Shown here piece by piece: positions 1-10,258 of a stretch of DNA of 64,000 nucleotides. The stretch's first letter is position 1, and each line of letters starts with the position of its first letter. The DNA comes from Amnibacterium kyonggiense. GTDB lineage: Bacteria > Actinomycetota > Actinomycetes > Actinomycetales > Microbacteriaceae. The notes beneath the pieces are model-generated. The model worked only from the letters and a program-made list of their open reading frames with translations, had not been told where the DNA came from and did no database searches. A program made the position numbers and the translations under genes. The stretch spans positions 372,001 to 436,000 of the forward strand of contig NZ_SOAM01000002.1 of assembly GCF_004364555.1 (NCBI RefSeq), given 5' to 3'.

Positions 1-22
1 CGTCCGGGTGGGAGGGTGAGGC

Positions 23-1819
23 GTGCCGTTCTCCGCGCCTCCCCCGTTCACCACGCGGCCGGATCTCGTCGGGACGTTCGGGATGAGCGCGTCGACGCAC
101 TGGCTCGCGACGGGGACCGCGCAGTCGGTGCTCGAGCGGGGCGGCAACGCGTTCGACGCGGCCGTCGCGGCGGCGTTCGTGCTGCACCTCGTCGAACCCC
201 ACCTCAACGGGCCCGGTGGCGATCTCACCGCGATCCTCGCGACCGCGGAGGACCCGGGTACGCCGGTCGTGCTCATGGGTCAGGGGCCCGCGCCGGCGGG
301 CGCGACCCTCACGCACTTCGCGGCGGAGGGACTCGACCTCGTCCCGGGAAGCGGCGCCCTCGCCGCGGCTGTCCCGGGCGCGACGGACGCCTGGCTGCTC
401 CTGCTCGAGACGCACGGCACCTGGGAGCTGCGCGACGTCCTGACCTACGCCGTCGACATCGCTCGTGACGGGCACCCGCTCTCAGCGGGCGTCGCCCGCT
501 CGATCGCGAGCATGGCCCCCTTCTTCCGTGCGCACTGGCCCACCTCCGCGGCACGCTGGCTCCACCCCGACGGCACGCCGCCCGAGCCCGGCGAGCGGGT
601 GGCGAATCCGACGTGGGCGGCGGTGCTCGACGAGCTCGTCGCGGCCGGCGCCGGCGCCGGCGATCGCGCCGGGCGGATCCGCGCGGCCCGCGACGCCTGG
701 GCGACCGGCCGCGTCGCGCAGGAGATCGATCGATTCGTCCGCGAACCGCACCGCCATGCCGACGGGCGCGATCACGCGGGCGTCATCCGTGCCGAGGACC
801 TCGCCGCGTTCCGCGCGTCCTTCGAGCCCGCCGTCACCCGGGACTTCCGCGGGACGACCGTCGCGAAGACCGGCCCGTGGGGTCAGGGGCCGGCACTGCT
901 CGCCGCGCTCGCGATTCTCGAGCCGCTCGACGACGCGCTGCTCGACCCCTCGACCGCGGACGGCGTGCACACGATCGCGGAGACGCTGAAGCTCGTCCTC
1001 GCGGACCGGGAGGCGTGGTTCGGCGACGACGCGCCCGTGCCGGTCGACGTCCTGCTGTCGAAGGACTACGCCGCCGAGCGCCGCACGCTCATCGGCGACC
1101 GCGCCTCGACCGAGCTGCGCCCCGGCCGGGCCGGCGGGACGCCGCCGCTCCCCCGCCTGCGCACCGCGGCGGAGTACGCATCCGGCGTCGCCGGCGTCGG
1201 CGAGCCGACCATCGAGTCGACCGGCGACCTGCGCGGCGACACCTGCCACCTCGACGTCGTCGACCGGTGGGGCAACATCGTCTCGGCGACCCCCTCCGGC
1301 GGCTGGCTGCAGTCCTCCCCGACGATCCCGGGCCTCGGGTTCTGCCTCGGCACGCGCCTCCAGATGACGTGGCTCGAGGAGGGGACGCCGTCGACGCTCG
1401 CGCCGGGGCGCCGACCCCGGACGACGCTCACCCCGACCCTGTTGCTCCGCGACGGGCGGGCGGTCGGCGCGCTCGGCTCGCCCGGGGGCGATCAGCAGGA
1501 CCAGTGGCAGCTGCTCCACCTCCTCCGCACCCTCGTCGGCGGGTGGAGCCCGCAGGAGGCGATCGACGCGCCCGCCTTCCACACGACGTCGTTCCCGGGA
1601 TCGTTCTGGCCGCGGACGTGGGAGCCGGGCGGCCTCGTCGTCGAGGACCGCCTCGGCGAGGACGTCATCGCCGAGCTCGAACGGCGCGGCCACCGCGTGG
1701 ACCGCGCGGGCGACTGGACGCTCGGCCGGCTGTCGACGGTCGGCCGGGACCCTGCCGCCGGCACGGTCCACGCCGCGGCGAACCCGCGCGCGATGCAGGG
1801 GTACGCCGCGGGCCGTTGA
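23..1819 (+). CDS. Gamma-glutamyltransferase-family Ntn hydrolase
   Basis: A 598-residue protein of the gamma-glutamyltranspeptidase family, which matures by self-cleavage before a catalytic threonine and hydrolyses or transfers gamma-glutamyl or related amide groups. The N-terminal GGNAFDAAVAAAF and NGPGGD segments are typical of the large subunit. The segment GDTCHLDVVDRWGN matches the autoprocessing site, with Thr407 as the predicted nucleophile. No signal peptide is visible, so a cytoplasmic enzyme is likely, closer to the HpxW/YwrD-like branch than to periplasmic GGT. The GTG start at 23 follows a GGGAGGGTGAG ribosome site. The gene upstream lies outside the window. Family is certain; the substrate is not. 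Confidence 0.9.
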   Translation: MPFSAPPPFTTRPDLVGTFGMSASTHWLATGTAQSVLERGGNAFDAAVAAAFVLHLVEPHLNGPGGDLTAILATAEDPGTPVVLMGQGPAPAGATLTHFAAEGLDLVPGSGALAAAVPGATDAWLLLLETHGTWELRDVLTYAVDIARDGHPLSAGVARSIASMAPFFRAHWPTSAARWLHPDGTPPEPGERVANPTWAAVLDELVAAGAGAGDRAGRIRAARDAWATGRVAQEIDRFVREPHRHADGRDHAGVIRAEDLAAFRASFEPAVTRDFRGTTVAKTGPWGQGPALLAALAILEPLDDALLDPSTADGVHTIAETLKLVLADREAWFGDDAPVPVDVLLSKDYAAERRTLIGDRASTELRPGRAGGTPPLPRLRTAAEYASGVAGVGEPTIESTGDLRGDTCHLDVVDRWGNIVSATPSGGWLQSSPTIPGLGFCLGTRLQMTWLEEGTPSTLAPGRRPRTTLTPTLLLRDGRAVGALGSPGGDQQDQWQLLHLLRTLVGGWSPQEAIDAPAFHTTSFPGSFWPRTWEPGGLVVEDRLGEDVIAELERRGHRVDRAGDWTLGRLSTVGRDPAAGTVHAAANPRAMQGYAAGR

Positions 1820-1893
1820 CGACCCGGCCGCCGCCGCCCCGCCTCCCGGCCCGCGTTCACCCGCCGGACACCCCGGCGCAGCACGCTTCGGGG

Positions 1894-2133
1894 ATGTCCT
1901 CCAGCGATCCCTTCCTCCCCGTGCCGCCCGAGGAGGCGGCGGACGTCGAGGAGCGGCGCGAGCTCGCGGACCTCGAGGACGACGAGCAGCCCGACGTGCT
2001 GACGGGCTCGGCGGAGGAGCACAACGCGGAGGAGCTGGCCGCCGCGGATCGCGCGGCGGAACCGGGCCGATTCCGTCGGCCGGAGCCGGGCGACCGGCTG
2101 ACCGCGGAGGAGCTCGCGGGCGAGCTGGACTGA
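1894..2133 (+). CDS. Small acidic protein, unknown function
   Basis: A 79-residue protein very rich in Glu, Asp and Ala, with no membrane segment and no cysteine. It holds a run of acidic helices (ELADLEDDEQPDV, EEHNAEELAAADRA) and ends in a conserved-looking LTAEELAGELD tail. The ATG follows a CACGCT hexamer at 1882-1887 with a six-base spacer, which fits a leaderless transcript. I do not recognise the family. Coding potential is supported by the clean codon-position GC bias and by its snug placement between the GGT-like gene and the DMT transporter. A possible role as a small cytosolic or protein-binding factor is only a guess. Confidence 0.6.
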   Translation: MSSSDPFLPVPPEEAADVEERRELADLEDDEQPDVLTGSAEEHNAEELAAADRAAEPGRFRRPEPGDRLTAEELAGELD

Positions 2134-2174
2134 GCGCGCCCCGTCCACCCAGGGGGCGCGGCTAGCGTCCGGGG

Positions 2175-3077
2175 GTGGTCCTCGGCGTCGGTGCGGCGCT
2201 GCTGTCGACCGTCCTGCTCGCGCTCGGCGCCCAGTTCCAGGGTCGCGGCGTCCGCGGCGTGGAGGGCGCGGAGGACGCGCGTCGCTCCGGGCTCCGCCGC
2301 ATCCTGGGTCTGTTCACGAGCGGCGGCTGGCTGCTCGGCTCCGGGTTCCTGACGCTCGCGATCCTGCTGCAGCTGGTCGGCCTGCTGCTCGCGCCGCTGC
2401 CCGTGGTCCAGCCGATCGGCGTGCTGTCGCTCGTCGTCACCGCGCTGCTCAGCCGCCGCGTGGCGCACGCCCGGATCCAGCGGTGGGGCGCGATCGGCAT
2501 CGCCGTCTGCCTCGCCGGTACGACGGCGTTCGTGGTCACGGCGACCTTCGCCACGACGACGGCACCGGAGCCGGCGGCGGTCGTCGTCCCGGTGCTCGTG
2601 CTCGCCGGGTTCGTGCTCCTGGCCCTCCTCATCGGCTACGCCCTCCTGCGCCGCCGCCTCCCCGCGTTCGTGTTCGCGACGGCGGGCGGCGTCTGCTTCG
2701 GGTTCGTCGCGACGCTGATGAAGGTCGTGCTCGACCGCGGCGCGGAGGCGGTGCGCGCCGGCGACCTCCTGCGGCCCGGGATCGGCTTCACGCTCCTCGT
2801 CCTCGTCGCCGCGGGCGCCGCGGGGCTCGCGGGCATCTCGCTCGTGCAGCGCGCCTACTCCTCCGGATCCGCGGACCTCGTCGTGGCCGCGCTGACCGTG
2901 GTCGACCCGCTCGTGGCCGTGACGCTCGGGATCGTCCTCCTCGGTCAGGCCCGGCACGCGCCGGGCTGGACCTTCGCCGTGTTCGCCGCGGCCGAGCTCG
3001 TCGCGATCGCCGGCGTCGCCCTCATGGCTCGGCACCCGCCGCGACCTGCGGACACGCCCGGCTCCCCGTCGGGATGA
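2175..3077 (+). CDS. DMT (EamA-like) family permease
   Basis: A 300-residue integral membrane protein with about nine to ten hydrophobic helices covering nearly its full length, fitting the drug/metabolite transporter superfamily. Motifs of the actinobacterial DMT group are visible: a VQPIGVLSLVVTALLSRR stretch in the first half and SLVQRAYSSGSADLVVAALTVVDPL in the second, matching the internal duplication of the family. The substrate cannot be read from sequence. The GTG start at 2175 lies six bases after TAGCGT (2163-2168), a leaderless arrangement. The C-terminus is a short hydrophilic Pro-rich tail. Confidence 0.85.
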   Translation: MVLGVGAALLSTVLLALGAQFQGRGVRGVEGAEDARRSGLRRILGLFTSGGWLLGSGFLTLAILLQLVGLLLAPLPVVQPIGVLSLVVTALLSRRVAHARIQRWGAIGIAVCLAGTTAFVVTATFATTTAPEPAAVVVPVLVLAGFVLLALLIGYALLRRRLPAFVFATAGGVCFGFVATLMKVVLDRGAEAVRAGDLLRPGIGFTLLVLVAAGAAGLAGISLVQRAYSSGSADLVVAALTVVDPLVAVTLGIVLLGQARHAPGWTFAVFAAAELVAIAGVALMARHPPRPADTPGSPSG

Positions 3078-3135
3078 CCCCTGAAGAGCGGGGCACGTCC
3101 GCCCGCGCCCGCCCGGGACGGGCCACGATGGTCGG

Positions 3136-3954
3136 ATGGTGACGGAGCCGAGCACGCCCGCCCGAGCGAAGCGGGGGCTGTTCCTCCCGCCGTTCGACGC
3201 CCTCGCCGACCCCCGTGCGGTCGCCGACCTCGCCGTCGCGGCGGAGCAGGCCGGCTGGGACGGCGTCTTCGTGTGGGACCACATGCGGTACTCGCCCCCG
3301 GTCGCCGCGCTCGCCGATCCGTGGATCTGCTGCGCGGCCATCGCCGCGCGCACCGAGCGGGTGCTGTTCGGCCCGATGGTCACCCCGCTCCCCCGGCGCC
3401 GCCCCCACGTGGTCGCCCGGCAGGCGGCGAGCCTCGACCTGCTGTCCGGCGGCCGACTCGTGCTCGGTTTCGGCAGCGGCGACGACTGGCTCGGCGAGAT
3501 GAGCCGGTTCGGCGACGAGGCGGACGCGCGCGTGCGCGGCGACATGCTCGACGAGGGCCTCGACGTCGTCACCGGCCTGCTCGGCGGCCATCTCGTCGAG
3601 CACCTGGGCCGGCACTACCGGGCGGAGGACGTGCGGTTCCTGCCCGCGCCCGAGCGCCCGGTCCCGATCTGGATCGCGGCCCGGTTCGGCAAGCCGAAGC
3701 CCCTGCGCCGGGCCGCCGGCTACGACGGCGTGTTCGTGATCGGCTACCCGGGACCGGAGGGCGTCGTCGCGGTCCGCGACGCGATCGAGGCCGAGCGCGG
3801 CGGCACGGACGGCTTCGAGATCGTGGCGGACATCCCCGCCGACGGCGACGCGGCGGCCTGGGCGGCCGCCGGCGCGACCTGGGTGCTCACCCGCTTCGGG
3901 CCGTACGGGCTCGATCCGGTCGCCGTCCGGGCGCGGATCGAGGCCGGCCCCTAG
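3136..3954 (+). CDS. LLM-class flavin-dependent oxidoreductase
   Basis: A 272-residue luciferase-like monooxygenase (LLM) fold protein, expected to use reduced FMN or F420. The family pattern is clear: an N-terminal LFLPPFDALADPRAVADLA strand-helix, EQAGWDGVFVWDHM, the block RTERVLFGPMVTPLPRRRP, then RQAASLDLLSGGRLVLGFGSG. At 272 residues it is slightly short compared with 300-350 for many relatives. Start ATG 3136 follows CACGAT plus six bases. The stop overlaps by four bases the tail of the convergent TMEM175-like gene. The physiological substrate is unknown. Confidence 0.88.
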   Translation: MVTEPSTPARAKRGLFLPPFDALADPRAVADLAVAAEQAGWDGVFVWDHMRYSPPVAALADPWICCAAIAARTERVLFGPMVTPLPRRRPHVVARQAASLDLLSGGRLVLGFGSGDDWLGEMSRFGDEADARVRGDMLDEGLDVVTGLLGGHLVEHLGRHYRAEDVRFLPAPERPVPIWIAARFGKPKPLRRAAGYDGVFVIGYPGPEGVVAVRDAIEAERGGTDGFEIVADIPADGDAAAWAAAGATWVLTRFGPYGLDPVAVRARIEAGP

Positions 3955-4586
3955 TCCTGCTCGGGCTCGCCGTGCGCGGCCTGGTGCGCGATCTGCCGCT
4001 CCACGCGGCGGTCCGGGACGAACCACAGCACCGCGACGAGCACGTAGACGGCGGCGCCGAGGAGCGGCTGCACGAGCGACAGCAGGATCCCGGCGAGGTA
4101 GAGCGGCGCGGAGATCTTGCCCTTCACGTCCCGGCCGACCGCGGCGGCGAGCGCGGAGTCGCGACCCTCCGCCCGGATCAGCGCGGTCTGCAGGATGAAG
4201 TAGGCGACCCCGGCGGCGAGCAGGACGGCGCCGTAGGCGACGAGCGGCGCCGTGAGGTCGGGCGCTTCGCCCTCCGGTCGCTTCTCGCCCAGCACCTCCG
4301 TGATCCAGTCGGTCACGAACGGCACCAGCGAGAGCCAGAAGAGCAGGTGCAGGTTCGCCCAGAGGACGGGGCCGCTCACCCGCCGCACCGCCTGAAGCAT
4401 GTGGTGGTGGTTGTTCCAGTAGATGCCGAGGTAGACGAAGCTCAGCACGTAGGCGAGGAGCACCGGCAGATCGGCCCGGATCGCGGCCCACGACCCGCCG
4501 TCCGGCTTCGGCAGCTCCAGGACCATGATCGTGATGAGGATCGCGATCACGCCGTCGCTGAAGGCCTCCATCCGCCCCGTCCGCAC
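3951..4586 (-). CDS. TMEM175/DUF1211-like membrane protein
   Basis: A 211-residue membrane protein with about six hydrophobic helices. The first helix carries RMEAFSDGVIAILITIMVLEL, the FSDGV signature of the TMEM175 family; characterised bacterial members are potassium-permeable channels. A second helix holds LGIYWNNHHHML, also typical. The GTG start at 4586 is preceded six bases upstream by TAGCGT on the minus strand (4593-4598), so a leaderless transcript is likely. It converges on the LLM gene with a four-base overlap. Ion conduction is inferred from the family, not shown by this sequence. Confidence 0.85.
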   Translation of the reverse strand: MRTGRMEAFSDGVIAILITIMVLELPKPDGGSWAAIRADLPVLLAYVLSFVYLGIYWNNHHHMLQAVRRVSGPVLWANLHLLFWLSLVPFVTDWITEVLGEKRPEGEAPDLTAPLVAYGAVLLAAGVAYFILQTALIRAEGRDSALAAAVGRDVKGKISAPLYLAGILLSLVQPLLGAAVYVLVAVLWFVPDRRVERQIAHQAAHGEPEQD

Positions 4587-4653
4587 GCGAGCACGCTACC
4601 GCCGACGCGTACCCTGGAAGGGGTCGACCGCCAGGACGGCGGAGGGAGGCGGC

Positions 4654-5919
4654 ATGTCCGCTTCAGCAGCAGCGGTCCGAGCGCGAGCGGGCGTCCTCGC
4701 GCGGATCGGACGGGTCACGAGCTCGGCGGTCCGCTGGACGGGTCGGCTCCGCGGCGATCGGGTGCTGCGCGGCGCCGCGCTGCTCGCGGCGGTCGTGCTC
4801 GTGCTCGTGGAGACCCTCCTCGTCGCCGCGCCGGAGCTGCCGCTGCCGCTCGCCTTCGCGCTCGTGATCGTCCACGTCGGCGCCGTGCCGCTCGCGCTCC
4901 GCATCCCGAACGTCGCCGCGCCGATCTCGCTCGCCGCCGCGCTCGCCCTGCAGTGGCTGACCGCGGACACCGGGTCCGTGCTGTGGCCGTGGTCACCGGT
5001 GCTCATCGTGACGCAGTGCCTCGTGCTCGGCGCGGTCGCGGCCCGGACGACGCTGCCCGTCGCGCTGCTGCACTGGCTCATCGCGGTCGTGCTGTCCGCC
5101 GTGCTCGCCGCCGTCCTCCGCCCGGCGAGCGGCGACGAGACCTCCGTCGACGTCGCCGTGTTCGGCAGCATCTCGGCGGCGCTGATCGTCGTCGCCCTGC
5201 TGCTGCTGCAGTGGCGGCGGGTGCGGTCCGAGCTGCTCCACGAGCGACGCCTCGCGGCCGAGGAGGCGGAGCGCCGCCTCGTCGCGGAGGAGCGCACGAG
5301 GATCGCCCGCGAGCTGCACGACGTCGTCGCGCACAGCCTGTCGATCATCACGGTCCAGTCGTCGACGGCGCGGTTCCGCCACCAAGGGTTCAGCGCCGAG
5401 GCGGCGGACGAGTTCGACCGCATCGCCGCGCAGTCGCGGGAGGCGCTCGACGAGATGCGCGGACTCCTCCGGGTGCTCCGCGGCGCGGACGACGACGCGG
5501 AGCGGCGCCCGCAGCCCGGCCTCCACGACATCGAGGAGCTCGTGGCGCAGGCCCGCCGCGCCGGCACGGCGATCGTGCTCGAGGAGCCGAGCGGGCCCTG
5601 GACCGTCGGCGTCGGGCCGCTCACCGGCATCACCGCGTACCGGATCGTGCAGGAGGCGACGAGCAACGCCATCCGGCACGCCCCCGGCTCCGACGTGACC
5701 GTCTCGCTCGCCCGCGTCGGCGACGACATCGTCGTCTCGGTCGTGAACACCGCGACCGGCGAGCCCGCCGTCGACGGCCGGGCCGGGCACGGGCTCGTCG
5801 GCATGACCGAGCGGGCCGCGATCGCCGGCGGCACCGTCCGGTTCGGGCCGACGGAGGAGGGCGGGTTCGCGGTCGAGGCGCGGCTGCCCGTGTTCGTCCG
5901 ATCCGGAGCGACCGCATGA
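4654..5919 (+). CDS. Sensor histidine kinase (HisKA_3, NarL/DesK type)
   Basis: A 421-residue two-component sensor kinase. Residues about 30-185 form five to six membrane helices. A cytoplasmic linker leads into the HisKA_3 dimerisation domain with ELHDVVAHSLSIITVQ (phosphoacceptor His222), followed by a HATPase domain with EATSNAIRHAPGS and GHGLVGMTERA near the C-terminus. The chosen ATG has a GGAGGGAGGC ribosome site; upstream in-frame starts lie in the divergent gene's promoter. It overlaps the response regulator by four bases (ATGA). Because a desaturase and a cold-shock gene follow, a DesK-like membrane-state sensor is a reasonable hypothesis. Confidence 0.92.
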   Translation: MSASAAAVRARAGVLARIGRVTSSAVRWTGRLRGDRVLRGAALLAAVVLVLVETLLVAAPELPLPLAFALVIVHVGAVPLALRIPNVAAPISLAAALALQWLTADTGSVLWPWSPVLIVTQCLVLGAVAARTTLPVALLHWLIAVVLSAVLAAVLRPASGDETSVDVAVFGSISAALIVVALLLLQWRRVRSELLHERRLAAEEAERRLVAEERTRIARELHDVVAHSLSIITVQSSTARFRHQGFSAEAADEFDRIAAQSREALDEMRGLLRVLRGADDDAERRPQPGLHDIEELVAQARRAGTAIVLEEPSGPWTVGVGPLTGITAYRIVQEATSNAIRHAPGSDVTVSLARVGDDIVVSVVNTATGEPAVDGRAGHGLVGMTERAAIAGGTVRFGPTEEGGFAVEARLPVFVRSGATA

Positions 5920-6581
5920 CCGTGCGGGTGCTGGTCGTCGACGACCAGGCGATGGTGCGCGCGGGCTTCGCGGCGCTGCTCGACGCGCAGCCCGACATCG
6001 AGGTCGTGGGCCAGGCGGCCGACGGCGCCGAGGGCGTCCGGCTCGCGGCGACGACGCGGCCCGACGTCGTCCTCATGGACGTGCGGATGCCGGTGCTCGA
6101 CGGCATCGAGGCGACGCGCGAGATCCTCGCCGCCGCGGGCGGCCGCCCGCCGAAGGTGGTCGTGCTGACGACGTTCGACGTCGACGACTACGTGCTCGAG
6201 GCGCTGCGGGCCGGCGCGAGCGGCTTCCTGCTCAAGGACGCGCTGCCCGACGACCTCGTCGAGGCGGTCCGGGTCGTCGCCCGCGGCGACGCCCTGCTCG
6301 CCCCGAGCGTCACCCGCCGCCTCATCGAGCGGTTCGCGGCGCGGCCGACCGGCACGACCGCGATCGGCTCGGACCTCGACGTCCTGACCGAGCGGGAGCG
6401 GGAGGTCCTCCGCCAGGTCGCGCAGGGCCGCAGCAACGGCGAGATCGCGAAGGTGCTGTTCATCGCGGAGCAGACCGTGAAGAGCCACGTCAGCCGGGTG
6501 CTGACGAAGCTGGGCCTCCGCGACCGCGCCCAGGCCGTGGTCGTCGCCTACGAGTCGGGTCTCGTCGTCCCGGGCGACTGA
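5916..6581 (+). CDS. LuxR/NarL-family response regulator
   Basis: A 221-residue response regulator and evident partner of the overlapping kinase. The receiver domain (1-120) shows the acidic pair D9-D10, phosphoacceptor Asp55 in VVLMDVRMP, Thr at the TTFD position and the KD pair in GFLLKDALP. The C-terminal LuxR helix-turn-helix is LTEREREVLRQVAQGRSNGE followed by TVKSHVSRVLTKLGL. The start codon overlaps the kinase stop (ATGA), so the two are translationally coupled. Its target may be the desaturase gene 160 bp downstream, by analogy with DesR; no operator was recognised to prove this. Confidence 0.93.
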   Translation: MTVRVLVVDDQAMVRAGFAALLDAQPDIEVVGQAADGAEGVRLAATTRPDVVLMDVRMPVLDGIEATREILAAAGGRPPKVVVLTTFDVDDYVLEALRAGASGFLLKDALPDDLVEAVRVVARGDALLAPSVTRRLIERFAARPTGTTAIGSDLDVLTEREREVLRQVAQGRSNGEIAKVLFIAEQTVKSHVSRVLTKLGLRDRAQAVVVAYESGLVVPGD

Positions 6582-6589
6582 GCGAGGCG

Positions 6590-6640
6590 GGGTGGTCTCG
6601 AGGCTCGCTCCGCTCGCACCTCGACCGGCGGGGCGGGGCT
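6590..6640. repeat. Intergenic repeat family R2, copy a
   Basis: A single-module copy of a repeat seen four times in this window. It contains TCTCGAGGCTCGCTCCGCTC followed by GCACCTCGACC, the same core found reversed at 61268-61304. It lies just after the response regulator stop and before the desaturase. It resembles REP-like elements: short, noncoding, dispersed and partly self-complementary. Confidence 0.75.
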
Positions 6641-6740
6641 GAGCAGGGCGCGACACGCCGGGGGCAGTACTCGGGTACGGGGTCGAGGACGGCTCTGCGG
6701 AGGGATTCGCGCCGAGGGGCCCGTCCGTACCGTCGATCCG

Positions 6741-7850
6741 GTGACCAGCACCATCGCTCCGCCGTTCCGCTCGACCCTGCCGCGGCGGGTGCCGAAGGGC
6801 GCCGGACAGGCCGCGCACGCCAGCGACTACACCGAGCTGTCCCGCCGCGTGAAGGCGGCCGGCCTGCTCGAGCGCCGCTACGGCTCGTACGTGCTGCGGA
6901 CCGTCCTGCTCGCGGTCGCGCTCGGCGTCGGCATCACGGCCGCCGTCCTCGTCGGCCACAGCTGGTGGCAGCTCGGGGTCGCCGCCTGGTTCGGCGTCGT
7001 CTTCGCCCAGGCCGGGTTCCTCGCGCACGACGCGGCCCACCGTCAGGTGTTCGAGTCCGGCAAGCGCAACGAGTGGTTCTCGCGGATCGTCGCGAACCTC
7101 GTCGTCGGGCTCGGCTACGGCTGGTGGATGCAGAAGCACACGCGCCACCACGGCAACCCGAACACGCTCGGCAAGGACATGGACCTCGACCCGAACCTCA
7201 TCGTGTTCACGGAGGAGGATGCCGCAGCCCGGTCGACCGGCGTCGGCGCCTGGGTGCGCCGTCGGCAGGGCTGGCTCTTCCTCCCTGCGATGACGCTGAC
7301 GGGCCTCGACCTGCACGTCAAGACCATCCGGATGCTCCTCTCCAAGGAGGGCGTGAAGCACCGCGGCGTCGAGTCGCTGCTGCTCGCCGTGCGGCTCCTC
7401 GGCCTGCCCGCCCTGTTCGTCCTGAGCGCCGGGCCGGTCATCGGCCTCGTCGCCCTCGCCGTCCAGCTGCTGCTCTTCGGCTTCCTGCTCGGCGGCGCGT
7501 TCGCCCCGAACCACATCGGCATGCCGCAGATCGCGCACACGCAGAAGGTCGACTACCTCCGCCGCCAGGTGCTCACGTCCCGCAACATCACGGGCGGTCC
7601 CGCCGTCGACTTCCTGATGGGCGGCCTGAACCACCAGATCGAGCACCACCTGTTCCCGAGCCTGCCGAGCGCGAACCTTCGCGCGGCGCGGCGCATGATC
7701 CGTGACTACTGCCTCGAGATGGGGCTGCCCTATACCGAGCGGGCGCTCCCCCGCGCGATGGCGGACGTGGTGCGCTCCGTGCACCGCATCGGCCTGAAGG
7801 CGGCGGACCCGTTCGACTGCCCGGCCGCCGCGGCGATGCGCATGGCGTAG
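6741..7850 (+). CDS. Membrane fatty acid desaturase
   Basis: A 369-residue membrane-bound di-iron desaturase that would introduce a double bond into acyl chains. The three histidine boxes are intact: H96DAAH100, H133TRHH137 and the C-terminal QIEHH with His302 and His303. Hydrophobic segments lie at about 55-90 and 215-255, as usual for the family. The GTG start lies seven bases after TACCGT (6728-6733), suggesting a leaderless mRNA. The regulator pair directly upstream and the convergent cold-shock gene suggest control by temperature or membrane fluidity. Regioselectivity and the electron donor cannot be deduced. Confidence 0.93.
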   Translation: MTSTIAPPFRSTLPRRVPKGAGQAAHASDYTELSRRVKAAGLLERRYGSYVLRTVLLAVALGVGITAAVLVGHSWWQLGVAAWFGVVFAQAGFLAHDAAHRQVFESGKRNEWFSRIVANLVVGLGYGWWMQKHTRHHGNPNTLGKDMDLDPNLIVFTEEDAAARSTGVGAWVRRRQGWLFLPAMTLTGLDLHVKTIRMLLSKEGVKHRGVESLLLAVRLLGLPALFVLSAGPVIGLVALAVQLLLFGFLLGGAFAPNHIGMPQIAHTQKVDYLRRQVLTSRNITGGPAVDFLMGGLNHQIEHHLFPSLPSANLRAARRMIRDYCLEMGLPYTERALPRAMADVVRSVHRIGLKAADPFDCPAAAAMRMA

Positions 7851-7863
7851 GACGCGGACATGC

Positions 7864-7898
7864 CGAAGGGCCCGGGAGCGATGCTCCCGGGCCCTTCG
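7864..7898. terminator. Perfect 16-bp hairpin terminator, bidirectional
   Basis: A perfect inverted repeat, CGAAGGGCCCGGGAGC (7864-7879) paired with 7883-7898 across a three-base loop, sits 14 bp after the desaturase stop and 45 bp before the cold-shock stop codon. A short T-containing stretch follows on each side. It probably ends both convergent transcripts. Confidence 0.9.
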
Positions 7899-7942
7899 TT
7901 CAATTCGTGGGACGAATCAGAAGCGCCCCGAACCCGATGGGT

Positions 7943-8146
7943 TCAGACCGCGCGGATGTTCGCGGCCTGCGGGCCGCGGTCGCCCTGCGCGATGTCGAAC
8001 TCGACGCGCTGGTTCTCCTCCAGGTTGCGGAAACCCTTGCCCTGGATGGCGGAGAAGTGCGCGAAGAGGTCGGCGCCTCCGTCGTCGGGGGCGATGAAGC
8101 CGAAGCCCTTGTCGCCGTTGAACCACTTGACGGTACCGGTAGCCAT
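7943..8146 (-). CDS. cspA: Cold-shock protein (CspA family)
   Basis: A 67-residue single cold-shock domain that binds single-stranded RNA or DNA. Both nucleic-acid motifs are present: [15 protein letters not shown] (RNP1) and DLFAHFSAI (RNP2). Length and sequence are standard for actinobacterial CspA. The ATG at 8146 is preceded by a GCAGG ribosome site. The upstream 181 bp (8147-8327) holds no other gene and would accommodate a long 5' leader; an AGTCAA block at 8240-8245 reads TTGACT on the minus strand and may be part of the promoter (weak). Convergent to the desaturase gene. Confidence 0.95.
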   Translation of the reverse strand: MATGTVKWFNGDKGFGFIAPDDGGADLFAHFSAIQGKGFRNLEENQRVEFDIAQGDRGPQAANIRAV

Positions 8147-8327
8147 ATGTGCCTGCTTTCTCGAATCGTTCGACCCGGAGGTCCCGGATCGGCGCCACGC
8201 TGAACACACGCGTTCGAGATCGCCGGCTACGCCGTCGAAAGTCAATCCACCTGCTACAACACAACTGCGGTACCCACCGTAGCCCAGGGCGTCGCACTCG
8301 CCTACGGCTGAGCGGAAATCCGTGCCG

Positions 8328-10256
<1,929 letters not shown>

Positions 10257-10258
10257 GG

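Noticed and set aside
4596-7784. 1062-codon open frame on the minus strand
   Set aside because: It runs antisense through the kinase, regulator and desaturase genes, which carry intact catalytic motifs. Long antisense frames are expected at this GC content; its sequence is low-complexity Arg/Glu/His.
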